In this document: in pieces, positions 22,219 to 33,459 of the stretch | Position numbering within the stretch: position 1 is the first letter of the stretch | How the letters are laid out: each line of letters opens with the position of its first letter | Source of the DNA: Lyophyllum atratum | Lineage: Eukaryota; Basidiomycota; Agaricomycetes; Agaricales; Lyophyllaceae | Direction of reading: 5' to 3' | Assembly (NCBI GenBank): GCA_014905825.1 | Contig: JACGCN010000012.1 | Coordinates: 806,001 to 870,000 of the forward strand | DNA length: 64,000 bases | Position numbers and translations under genes: made by a program | The notes under the pieces: model-generated | What the model saw: only the letters and a program-made list of their open reading frames with translations | What the model was told of the DNA's origin: nothing | The model's database searches: none

Positions 22219-24916
22219 CTAAAACAAACCAAGAAGATCGTCCTGCTGCGACGGCTGCGGCTGCGGCTGCGGTGGGGCAGGGCTAGGCGTTGACGGGGTC
22301 TGTCCGAAACCACCCAGGCCCAGCCCAGCCATCGGGGTCGCCAGGCTTGGCGTGGTAGGCGACATCCCTGACCCGAAGCCCGTATGGCCACCCCCGAAAG
22401 AGAATCCTCCTGGCGCTCCAGCCGAAAGCCCACCCCCACCACCACCACCGAAGATAGAAACCAAATCGTCGAGCGGGTTGCTCGATGTCCCCGCGAGCAG
22501 ATTCGCCGCTGCTGGTGTTTGCGAGAGCACCTGTGTCGCAGCCAGTCCAGACGGCTGTCCATCCGTCGCAGGTTCATCGTCAAAGTCGCTAGTGCGACGT
22601 CAGTTATGGAAGGGTCATATGCTGGAGAAGAGAAAACACATACAGCAGATTCTCTGCCTGCTGCCCAGCAACGACAGTTTGCAGAGCCTTCTGTGTCGAG
22701 AACTGGTCTTCCGACACACTAGTTCCCCAAGTTAGACCAGAGTTGAAAGATAGTATCATGAGCTGATCCACGCACTCGGTGCCCTTGCGCACAGCATCAG
22801 CCCCAACCCGTCCTCTACCAACGAAGGTCTCCTCTGGTTTATGGTACACGCTCGCCAAACTCGAAATCTCGCCGAGTAGCTCCTCCAAGAGCGCAGGCGA
22901 GACGCTTGTCCGGGGTATTGAGATCGGGGGCCTGTGTGCCAGCACCACGGCCTAAAGACACACAAAGCATCAGATTGGCTGCTCAAGACCCTGATGATGA
23001 GGATTGATATAAACCTTCGCCGCCCCGGGATCTGTGGAAAGCAGCCGCCAGTAGATATAAGCTCGATCACGAACGTCAGGGGAGTCGCAATCTTTCGTTG
23101 CCGTCGTCAACACACGCTGCACCACGCCCTGCGCAGAGTCCGGTTTGTTGAGGAAGAGCTTCACCACGGCCGTCAGTGTTTGTAGTTGCACCTGCCGAAC
23201 AATCATTGGTCACCGTGATGACTTTAGAAACCAAGGGCACGCACAGGGTAAGATTCTTCAGTGAAGGTATCGACGAAGATGCCCAGGAGCTCATCCGCGT
23301 TGTCGATCTTGTTGGCATATTCGCCAATTATCCAGATCAGCGAGGCTTTGGCCTCGGGCTCGTCAAGCTCGTCCAGGTTAGCGCAAAGTGTGGGGATGAC
23401 ACCTTCATATGTCGAGGGGTATTTTCGGAAGATGTCCTGGACAGGATTGAGTGGGGAAATTGACAACGTTCAATAAGGGCTCGCACCTTCATAACAACGA
23501 CGGCTTCTTGAACGACGTAGCTAACACGGGTGGCGATGAGGTCGAGGAGGACATTGACGCAGCGTTCAGCCGCCACATCGATTTTCACAGCCGTTTGTCC
23601 GATAGCTTTGATACTCTTCCGGACGAAGTCGACATCCACCTCCGAGGCGTACCTGAAAGGGAAAGGGGAAAATATTGGTAAAACAGTAAATGAATAGGAG
23701 GATAATAGACGGACTCCTTCAGCTCGCTCAACAACGCATCCACATTCTTCTCGCTCGCCAACCTGACCATGATATCCAGCTTCTCAACTTTAACATACAA
23801 AGGGTCATTGTATTTGCAGAAGAAGACGCGCATTTCGTGTGATAGGATGTCTGGCCGCTTCTGAAGAAGAAGGTTGATATTTCGAAGTGCCACCCACTGG
23901 ACTTCAGGTGGCGAGGAGAGTAGGGTGACCAAAGGCGGAGCCATCTTGCGTACGAGTTGTTTGATGAGTTCCTCCCGTCGCACCCCACGCATGTGAATCA
24001 TGATGACCTTGACTGCAGCAAGGACGACGCTCCCGTTGACGTGTTGGAACTGCGGCACGACGCGTTCGCAGATGTGCTCGCTCTCCTTCTCGTCCTGTGC
24101 GACGTATCGCGCCAGGGCATTGAGCACCGCGACTCTACCCCACTCAGAGCATTCGTTCAGCGCGATCAAGAGTTTGTTGAGGATGGAGGTGGTGATGATG
24201 AAGATGCCTGGGTCGGATGAGGAAGTGGATGGCTGCGAAGTCGCGGCCGTGTGTATATCAGACAGCGCAGCTACTGTATTCGCGACAACCTTTGAAACAG
24301 ATTAGGCAGGTGATCCAATGTATATGGTCGTTGTGGCACTCACCATGGGGTTGCTATCCGCGATCATCTCCTGCAGCTGCTCCAGAAACCCATTGTCGAT
24401 GACCAACTCCGGCTTAAGATCATACAGTTTTGCAACACACAAGGCTGCCGTCTTGCGCACGTACGGGTTCTCGTCCCGGAGACATTTTTGTAGCGGGTCG
24501 CACAGGTAATCTATGATCTTCTCTGCACGGAGACAGCCCATCGTCCGAATAGCGAGAGCCCTGACAAGCGGATTTGGATCATCTGTATCCTTGACGAAAG
24601 TGTTTACTGCGAGGATGACGAGCTCGGGTTGTGTCTTTGCATAGTTCATGAGATATAGGTAGACAAGCTTCTTCTGCTCCAGATCATCCGTCTGCATGTT
24701 CTTGAGAACATCTGGAAACAGGCCGCTAACGTCTGTTGCAATGTGAAACATATGAGATTAGCGAAAGTTGTAGATCTGTGTAATGGGCGTACCTTTGCCA
24801 ACAGTCATGGATGCGATGGTACGCTTGATAGCATCCTTGCGTTTCTCGCGATATTCGCTATTAAGGTCGACGCTGAGCTCATAGTTTTCTCCCTTTCGTG
24901 GAGCTCGTATGCTCAT
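22219..24916 (-). CDS. APL2: AP-1 complex beta-adaptin (large subunit)
   Basis: Eight exons (24916-24793, 24732-24344, 24289-23715, 23652-23487, 23436-23245, 23191-23015, 22951-22644, 22588-22219) encode 766 aa. It starts [19 protein letters not shown] and continues as a HEAT/armadillo solenoid with the hallmark segments [32 protein letters not shown] and [18 protein letters not shown]. The C-terminus is a Gly/Pro/Gln-rich hinge ending [10 protein letters not shown], which looks like a clathrin-box tail, and the ear domain is absent. Beta-adaptin pairs with gamma-adaptin in trans-Golgi and endosome clathrin coats. Assignment to AP-1 rather than AP-2 is by general resemblance, since the two beta chains are close. 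Confidence 0.9.
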
Positions 24917-25481
24917 GGCGATCGTTTGTCGTTTGGAGTGTGAAGGAGGTGGACGGCAGTTGGACGGCAGGGTCTACGACGAGGAACTCGCTCGGCCGTG
25001 ATGGCAGTTGTCGGAATTCGGAATTATTGTTTCGTCCTCATGATCATCGTTAACGCCTTGCTACCAAGTTCCACTTCATGCTCATCCTTGTCTGCGCAAC
25101 CGACGGGCGATTATTTCAGAGTCGATATCTACGGACAGGAAGGACAGGGGGGACAGGAGAACTCTGCATTTCTGTCACTCGGAAAATTTTCATAGCTGTT
25201 CGAAGGTGTTGTACGACTTAAGATCGCAAATACGCTTGGGCACCAACTGTCGACTATCTGGGATCCCTTTCTATAGTTCAGAATCAATAGCGGGGTTATA
25301 AACTCGTTTATCGGTTTCAGCCAAGTGTGTCGATCTTTACCGCGTTGCAGCACCGTCTTCAGGTCTCTGACATGCGCTGGAAAGGAACGCAGAAGATACC
25401 GCGGCATTGCCGCCAATATTTTCTGTTGTAACAGCAAGCCTTATATAATCCACACTATTCTGAAGCATTACATGTTCCCAT
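24917..25481. other. Intergenic: adaptin promoter and GH16 3' flank
   Basis: About 0.57 kb with no recognised gene. Confidence 0.5.
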
Positions 25482-26648
25482 TCAAATATTGCAGATTGTG
25501 CCAGAGCGTGTCGAAGTGTACCCCTTGTAGATCTCAATCGAGCGGATATGAGTGATCGAATTGGCAGTGGGAGGGCCGTTGGACCAGAACGGGTCGCCGT
25601 TGCTCCAGGAGTTCCAGATCCAGGGGCCGGCCTGAGTCGGCACCTGCATTTCACCCTTGCATCAGCATGCGGGACAAAGAACAACAATAAAATGAGTAGG
25701 CATACATTGGTGGTAAGCCGTGCCTTCTGGACACCGTCGATGTAGAAGGTGGTGGCGTCAGCAGCCCACTGCGAGGTAATCCAGATCAGTAAATCAATAT
25801 ATGTAGCGGAATGCGAGAACGGACATCGATTCGGTATTCTAGAAATGGAACACGCGTCTGTTAGATTCGATGATGTGCTGATAGGAGTATGAGCCTACCG
25901 TGGTATCCCTGCGAGGGGTCAAACGTAAACGGCACGGTCGAGTGGGTAGAAGGTTGGCCCGGAACAAGAGCCTATATGGGATTATGCATCCATAAGTGAA
26001 AGTATGAATGCGGCACGAAATAACGTTACTTGGTTAGAAGCCCAGATACCAGCAGGGACTTGGGGAGTCGACGTCAGCGTGGTGCTCGTCAAGATCTCCC
26101 AGTCGGTCTCCTGGTTGTCATTGACTAGAAACATCGTGTCATCTTTTGATGCACTCCAGCTGCTCATTTTGATAACGTACGGTAGAAGAAGTTGCCCTCG
26201 ACGACTCCGGGAACGCCGCTGGATTTGAGGACGGTCCTAACCGACGCGTACTTGAAGACGTCGTCCGTAGCGATCTCGGAACTCAAAATACTTCCGCTTC
26301 CCGTGTATGCAGATACCTTCATATCTAGCGACCCCGAACCAAACGCAACATTGTTGGGTGTGAATGTGCGGGGAACGGGGCCTGCAGAGATGGGGTAGTC
26401 GCTGATGTAAATCCCATTTGCCCTATTATATGTTACGCATCGTTAGATAGCAACGCGTGTACATAGCGTTCTAGGACTGACGAAAGCAAAGACGCGACAT
26501 CTCCACCGGGTGAGACGCCTGAGAAGTCAATGAATTGCCTTTGTGTGAACCCTCCACTGATCAAAGGCGCGACGTAGGTGTTGCAAGCAGCGTGAGCTAG
26601 GGCGAACTGGAGGGCGAGTCCAAGAAGAGCCGACTTGACGAAGACCAT
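25482..26648 (-). CDS. Secreted GH16 family glycosidase (beta-glucanase/transglycosylase-like)
   Basis: Seven exons (26648-26482, 26422-26181, 26124-26030, 25971-25899, 25838-25825, 25768-25706, 25643-25482) encode 271 aa. The signal peptide MVFVKSALLGLALQFALAHA ends just before a Cys. The catalytic GH16 signature ExDxxE appears as QETDWEIL (residues about 140-147). Typical jelly-roll motifs follow: YRIDWAADATTFYIDGV and TQAGPWIWNSWSNGDP. The protein is expected to act on beta-glucan in or outside the cell wall; no GPI signal or transmembrane helix is seen. The fifth exon is 14 nt. Substrate specificity cannot be read from the sequence. Confidence 0.87.
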
Positions 26649-28531
26649 GATTCTGAGATGCTGGTGCCGGCTCTGAGGAGACGAGAAAGAGCTCGAAGTC
26701 GGGAAGCAGAACCTGACGAAAGTAGCCAGAGTAGCCCGTATTTATGTATCGTTGCACATTTGGAGTCCTCGAGAACGTCGCTCGGATCAGACTCGGCAGT
26801 CCATGCCACATGGACATCGTGAAACAACCCTCGAGTGGCGAGCACGGTGAACGCGGTGAGGCATGACCTTCACGCCGGTTGGTGCGAGATCTCGAATCCA
26901 GTCGCCACACCCATGACCTCACATCCATGTGGATCCGACCACCAGGCTTCTAGGGCTAGACGAGGACTTTCAATATAATTGGGAGTGGGCACTTGTCCAC
27001 TCATTCGCGATCTCCATGGGTTGCTTCCATGGCGAAGCGGAGTCTATGCACTTGGCGATATTCCGGCGATGGTTGTTGCGAACAAATCAGGTTGGCAGAC
27101 CCTTGCCCATCCATGTGGCAAGAGATTTTCTCCCACGACTGGCTCTCCTTCTTACCCTCTTCCAAGTTGCTTCCAAGCACTTCAGGCGGCTTGCGACTAC
27201 GGAAAGCGGCTTCTTTAGCGCGGCCTTTTTTACGCCAATATGTTTTCCGCGTGGCGTTGACTCGGAGTTTCCGCCGGGTCGACAAATTTCTCTGCACCAT
27301 TCAGGGCGACATACCATCGAAACTCGGAGGCCCCTGCAGATCCCACACTCGGATATGACGTTTTATTTAAGTCGGCCCATTGAGGCACAGATGACATGTG
27401 TTACACGGAGAGATATGTCTTGACCTTGTTTCCGCGACGAGGCTGGACACTTCGCGACATCCAAGGTCGTGGGGTGCTAAATTAGTGCTGACTTTCATCA
27501 AGAGCAAAACTACGTCTTACACCTTGAGGGGGGCGCTCTGCTTGAATGCATCACAAGTAATTTCGGGAAACAGAGGCGAAGGTCTTATGTCCTTGAGTTT
27601 TTGCGAGGGCGCCCAGTTCTACGAGCTAGCTGGAGTCGATGGTTGTCCTTGCAGAATTTGACCATCAGGCAGACGGATGAATCGATGAAGAGCGACATTA
27701 GGAAATCCTAAAAATGTTTGACGTAAGAGGCATTCAAATCTCTAAGGTATGAATGCCACCGACCCAGTGATGCTGTTGCCAGATTTCCGGGACAAGCATA
27801 TCGACGTCTGAATCGACATCGAAGCTGCTTCATCAGGCATTTCACCCTGCTTTGAAGACGGTATCGCACTCTCGTGAAGCCAGCAATAGACCGGTATACA
27901 TACGTGGGTAATCTCTGACAGAACGCAGCGGCCTAGGATAGAGGAAATGGTACATTGGCTTTTGCCCTACTGGATGAGTTGAATGTATGTTACTTGCGCA
28001 AACCTCCTTGCATAAACTGACTCACCCGAGCCTATATCATCCCACGTTTTGATACCTTTGACACCCTTGCTGAGCGCTGATGGTTTGGAAGGAGACGCCA
28101 GAGAAGTATCATAGGATTGCAGAGTCGCACTGGGCGCTGTTTCCGAGCAACCTGTATCCTCACGAGGGCCTCCATCCAAACTTAAGAGAGCGTGTTTTCG
28201 TTCAACTTCTCAATATGCCTGTCAATCATTTCGTCGACGATTTTTTGGGTTCGCGTGAAAGCGGGGGAGGCGCGCATTGGGCGCGCAAGTCAGAAAAGGA
28301 TTGATCATCATTGAAGTCGATGTTAGGCTTTTTATAGATACGTTGATAGCGACGAACATCAATCGCGTGGGATAGCCGAGCCAATTAGTTTTCTCAAGCT
28401 GTGCACGTTCTCGGTCCCCTTTTCATTTCATCACTCTTTTAGTAGCGCTCCACGACGCCTTCTTCCTCCCTCTTCCTCCCCTCTTCCTCCCACTTTCCTT
28501 ACGCTAGGCCTCCACGTCGATTACCCCAGCA
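26649..28531. other. Intergenic 1.9 kb, no gene recognised
   Basis: Frames on both strands (for example 26929-27423 plus and 27967-28179 minus) lack domains and could not be spliced into a convincing protein. The last 150 bp is the PalI promoter with a CCAAT motif and a pyrimidine tract. Confidence 0.5.
28458..28500 (+). promoter_or_regulatory. Pyrimidine (CT) tract upstream of the PalI-like gene
   Basis: Repeated TCTTCCTCCC units lie 30-75 bp before the ATG. CT tracts of this kind mark transcription starts in many filamentous fungi. Confidence 0.45.
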
Positions 28532-29511
28532 ATGTCTCGTGCCTTTTGCATTCCCGGAATCCTCTTCCTCACTGCCGCCCTGGTTCTGAGTTTTTTGACC
28601 TCCGTGTCGCTCCCTTTCCTCTCCTCGCTGGATATCGCAAGGACGCATTTTGGGACTCCGGTGATTCAAACTACGGGACAGGAATTTACGAACATCCGAG
28701 TACGTCGTGAACCATTGTGGTAATATATTCTGGTGGCTGAATTTGACTTTCTAGTTCGGTATCTGGTAAGCGGGCGATAGAAGGCCCCCAAAGCGACCAC
28801 GTATTGATCATGGTGCATACAGGGCGCCTTGTTATTACAATAAGAATGATGAGCGGACATGCTTCAAAGCCAGTACGCGTCATTACATATCGGCTGCTTC
28901 TGCTCTCCCCTGATCAATGTCTTCTCGATAGGCCATGGATACGAAATCGCGATTTCGAACGTAGAGAAGACTGCCGACATCATCATTGGCTCCTCTTGGA
29001 CTCGTGGACTTGCCGTCCACCCTGTTGGTGCGTGGACCCTGTCTCTTCTCCCTAGTTTCTGATGTTAACACATATCTCTGTCCGTTAGCCACTGGCGTGA
29101 CCTTCATTGCATTCCTTATGTCGTTTTCGCAGCACGTTACTGTGACACTTGTTGCATCCCTGACGTCCTTCCTCGCGGCCTTGATCACACTAATCGCATT
29201 TGCCATCGACATTGCACTCTTCGCGTACCTCAAACACCAAGTCAACAAGATCCCCAACGTTCAGGGAAAGACTACCGCTGGTGCAGGCAAGCCACTCTTC
29301 TCCTGACGATTTACGACCCTGCGATAGAGACTAATATAACGTTCACTGTCTAGGTTTCTGGATGACCCTTGCGTCCTTCATCCTCCTCCTACTCGCTGGA
29401 TGCACCGTCTGCTTCGGCCGCCGTAAGCAACGCATGTCAGGGGCCACTTCATACCCTACCTCCTCGTCTACCAAAAAGTCGGGGTTCTTCTCTAGGTTCC
29501 GCAAGAACTAG
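28532..29511 (+). CDS. SUR7/PalI family membrane protein (pH-response regulator Rim9-like)
   Basis: Six exons (28532-28699, 28755-28765, 28823-28872, 28932-29027, 29089-29286, 29354-29511) encode 226 aa. A first membrane helix (IPGILFLTAALVLSFLTSVS) is followed by an extracellular loop with the family motif FGIWAPCYY, then three further helices around TGVTFIAFLMSF, LAALITLIAFAIDIALFAY and FWMTLASFILLLLAG, and a basic cytosolic tail (RRKQRM...FFSRFRKN). Four helices plus the G-W-C loop are diagnostic of SUR7/PalI proteins, which sit in the plasma membrane and act in ambient-pH (Rim/Pal) signalling or eisosome domains. The second exon is 11 nt. The fifth intron starts GC (AG|GCAAGC) rather than GT. 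Confidence 0.82.
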
Positions 29512-30071
29512 ACACCGCGACACACACTCATTTGCTCTCTCGGATTCCGGACCGTCCTGTATGATGTTTCGTCTAACGATACTTACTTTCTTGAACTGGA
29601 ATGGAATAGGACAGCTGTACATGCGGAATCTAGATCCAATGCCAAGTTTACCAGTCCTATATTTATTAAATACCCCAGCATCTCTGCACCGCTGCTACTT
29701 TCTTTTCCTCTTTCTGGTGTCTATCGGGTGCAATGTTTGTTCTCATTCTTCTTTAATACACCCTTGTTGTTTGATTGTCCCCCCAGCCACGATGCCCCTC
29801 CGGACACCATCCTCGTCTACGATATACCGAGCTCTCGGCGCAACCACAAGACGCGCAGGGTCTAGTACTGGTCCATTTACACGGACACAAAGTTATTTTT
29901 ACCCCGCCACAGTCACGGTGACAACTGTCAGCAGGCCCGCGTCACGTCATCGAGTGCCGCGTCGCGTCGTCTGCCTTGACACTCTACGTAACTTTGAATC
30001 CCTCACCCGTAGCCGCACCGGGTCGTTATCTTGTACATATAACGTATCTCCTACTAACAGCTCCTCCCTCG
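29512..30071. other. Intergenic or 5' leader of the next gene
   Basis: About 0.56 kb. An open stretch from the ATG near 29791 runs into the next locus but has no domain and random-looking composition. A CTAACAG acceptor lies just before 30060, so a 5' intron in the leader is possible. Confidence 0.4.
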
Positions 30072-30911
30072 ATGAAACCCTCGTCAGGAGACCAGAGCTC
30101 TGATATTGAAGACGAATTGAACTTCCTCGCTTCACAACAGTCGAATGGGAGTGAGGATCAGGCGTGCGTTATCTTTTCACTTCCTCCTGCAGCCATGAAT
30201 GTCGTTGACAGAAAACACCCAGTCTCGAGATGGCTCTGGCCAAGCATTACGCCGGTATGTAACGCGCGCTCCACGCGGCTGTCCACTTAGGCGCGTGTTA
30301 TGTAGCCATCCGACAGAAGAAGAAAACGGAAAACGAGCAGAAGTTTTTGAAAGCCGCATATAAGCAGTTATTTAGAGAGGTACCATCCCTTTCACCTCGT
30401 CCTCCGCAACTGACGAATACCCGGCTCTCTCCCAGGTGGCTATCCCTACGGAGGACATACAATCCTCCGTAAAGGCATTGTGCGCCTATTCTTATCTCCA
30501 GTACTTTACTTCCTTAGTAAAGCTGCTATCAGAGAGACAGTCTACGCAGAGTTCCTCCAGAAATATGCCGCGAACGAAGACGTTATCCACAGACTCTGGA
30601 GCCAAATCCATAAGGAACAACAGAAGCTTTTGGTCAGCACGCACTTCCTCCAATTTTATCCCTCCGAGCTCAGACCTCAGTCCCGTTCCATCCGCACGTC
30701 CATAGGCGCTCACTCAAAGAAAGGTCCCGCTCAACACTGATGCACGCAAGAAAATCGAGGCAAGACATATCTCCGGACTTTCGCGTACCAAAGCTGCATG
30801 CCGCGGTGTGTTGTTCCTTCGAATTCACGTCCTGTTTATTTGCCCTCTGTACTAAGCGCCGCGGGAGTAGAACTCCAAGACATCATCAACCAAATCCGGC
30901 CTGAGGACTAA
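30072..30911 (+). CDS. Unrecognised 169-aa helical protein
   Basis: Exons 30072-30161, 30212-30254, 30306-30379, 30436-30479, 30518-30632, 30706-30805 and 30868-30911 sum to 510 nt in one frame. The N-terminus is acidic (SSDIEDELNFLAS), the body is basic and strongly helical (AIRQKKKTENEQKFLKAAYK, then VYAEFLQKYAANEDVIHRLW), and the C-terminus ends VELQDIINQIRPED. No membrane helix or known domain is seen. The first donor is GC rather than GT, and the intron at 30480-30517 is only 38 nt. An alternative start is the ATG in exon 2 (MALAKHYA). Phase agreement over seven exons is the main support. Confidence 0.5.
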
Positions 30912-33459
30912 GTCCAACGCTCATCATCTATTCACCCCCTCTGTACGAGTACATTGTATTGACCTCTCTGGTTGGGCGGTTTTTGTACGACTATATGCTG
31001 ATGACCTTCCTGCCTCGATGGTATAATTAATCTCCACGCACTTCAACTGGGACAATAGCGATAACAACGGATACGCATAACCAGCGGTGAGCCTGGTGAT
31101 TCTTTTATATTTATTAGCCGACAATGAGGAAGGAGAAACTCTCCATCTCTTCGGGTACATCCAGGGTGTATGGTACATGCACCTTTCTGGACCCTTATAC
31201 TGATAGACGCGGTCAAATTTGGTATGCTTCTTGAGACCCGAACATGTCACCAGCGCTCCCGTAGTACCCGATACCGAGTTAGATCGGGGCGTTGTTTGGA
31301 CTCCGTATGTCAGATGTAGACGGGTGTCTATTACCTCTATGTGTGAGACGAGTATATCGCAGACCCGTCTCCACTCTCCAATGGACCCTGATCCACGAGG
31401 ACTTGATTATATCTGCCTGTCAGTGCCAGTCAAGTCCATCATGGATTCGGGCGATTACCTTGAGCCCGATATTCCGTGATTCACGTAGCAGTAGAGGGTG
31501 GATGAGAAGGCGCGTAAATAGAGCGGTGCGTGACGGCGAAGCACGATAATTGAGGGCAAATGGGTCTTCCACAAATGCAGGCTGCAGCGTCACGATGAGG
31601 ACTCTCATTGAGGAGGATGTATCTACCGGATATTGCCGGCATGCTGTTGGTAAACTCTCACACACACAACGGAGCTTCGCTTGCGGCTTCCGACCGGCAA
31701 CTATGTTCAAACACCTTTCTGCAACTGGATAAATGTGTCAGAGCGCTTCAGTCTCACCATGACGCGACCGAGGGACAGCTGGTTACTCCAGTCTCTATGT
31801 GAACAGGCTCGACGAACGGATGAACTTTCTCCAGGTACGTTGCTCCATTGAGAAGGTCAGGGGTGAGTTTTACGGCGAAGGCTGGGCAACAAAGATACCA
31901 TACCGTTTTGTTCTAAAGATCCATTTGGCATCCTCAATTACACGAGACGACGAACCTGTGACTAGACTACTCCCTTCCATATGGTGGCTCTCGGCGTGTA
32001 CTCGGACACGTTGTTCAAAGGAAGCTCATGGACGCAGCGGCGGCGCAGTGGCTGACCGGTATTGAACCCTCGTGGATACTTCAAACAGTACATGACCAGT
32101 TCTCGAGGAAGGTTACTGCTTGTACACATGCACCAGGCGATAACGGATTGTACGTGATGCCATTGGCCCAATGGTCAAATGTAAATCATCCGGTCCTTAT
32201 CCCTCTTCCACCAGCTAGACCGGGATGCGGTAATCTTAAACCATGTGATAGCTTGCTCTCTAGCCGCTACTATTGCTGATGGTTCCGAATGACGTCCTGG
32301 ATATCCCCAATTTAATTCCCGGTACGAACTGGAACGAGACGATGGAACAACAATAAGAGATACCCCTTGAAGTGGTTGATAAAACCTTTTCTTCAATCAG
32401 GTTCATGATCGGCCATATATCCAGTCAGCTTGCTCTCCACCCCAGAATGCCACTTGCGGCCGAGCGAAGTAGACGGAAACGAGGTCATCGTTGATTACCA
32501 CCGATTGACCCATTAAGCCTCAGGCTTTTTACTACATTTCGGGGCATGGGCTCCCTCGCGATACTGTGGCTTAGAGGAGCTGGAGAACGACTCAGTCTTG
32601 CGTGGAATGGCTTACGCCCCTACACAAGCTTACAGGAGGTCAAGGAAGCATGGTACCCGATCGCGTCGCGATCAATGTGCGGTGCTAGAAGTTTTGTTGT
32701 GCTCCCCAGCATAGCAGCTATGCACGTGTTGCGACTAACACCAGCTCATGGTGAGCAATGTCGTGGCATTCCCTACATGAATTATCTCTTACTCAATCAT
32801 GTCCGCCCGGTTGTTCCTTTCTAGTGACTTACCGCTCGAAGATCATCGCAAATAATGATGCACACTCACATGCCGCCGGAGTAAAATGCCAACGAAGCTC
32901 CATGAGCCCCTGTAAGTTTTTCTGTTGCCACGGTCCTTGAATATCGGACGCCACTCACGAGTTTGTTCTTGCTATGCAGAGTGCATCCGTATGTTCCTGA
33001 TCAGCCCTTTTGTGAAGAAAGTGGCACTGGTGGGTCAGTGAGAAGATAGGTACATGCTTCTAAATGATCGTGGCATACTTATTTTGATTAATTCTTTTGG
33101 TCTCTGCTCTGACATGACGCTCATCATCCGCCTTCTTTCCACTTGGTATTGGCTATCCCCTGGCGGCAAGCATCATGAAAACTACTCCCGCAGTCCAAAT
33201 CCAGTCACTTGTCTTCTTCGATTTCAATCGGTCCGTCGTTCCACTTATCCGCCCGTGCGCAATACTGTTCGGCTTCAAGTAAATAAATGTCACTCGCCCT
33301 ACCCGCGCGTCTATAGCGCTCTTGTAGAATTTTATCCCCAGAGTTGAGGGTGCCTATCAGAAGGGCTCTTTTACATTCCGATCAGATGTTTTTTCTCGTT
33401 TCGTCTTAAAACCAGACGTCCTTCCGAATGCGTTCTGCATCATTTCCCCCACACCAACT
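30912..33459. other. Gene-poor 2.5 kb stretch
   Basis: No reading frame above about 100 codons and no domain on either strand. The density of stops and lack of phase-compatible introns differ from the gene-dense flanks. Decayed transposon or pseudogene DNA is possible. Confidence 0.5.

Noticed and set aside
26929..27423. 164-codon plus-strand frame in the gap after GH16
   Set aside because: No domain, overlapping frames of equal length on both strands and no intron logic; looks like chance.
27967..28310. Minus-strand frames upstream of the PalI-like gene
   Set aside because: Short charged peptides appear in different frames, but no splice combination gave a continuous protein.
29369..30103. 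244-codon plus-strand frame spanning the PalI 3' exon and beyond
   Set aside because: Its first part is a shadow of the PalI last exon in another frame; the rest is Ser/Thr-rich without domain.
31799..32065. 88-codon plus-strand frame in the gene-poor stretch
   Set aside because: No domain and interrupted in all frames on both sides; composition like the surrounding non-coding DNA.
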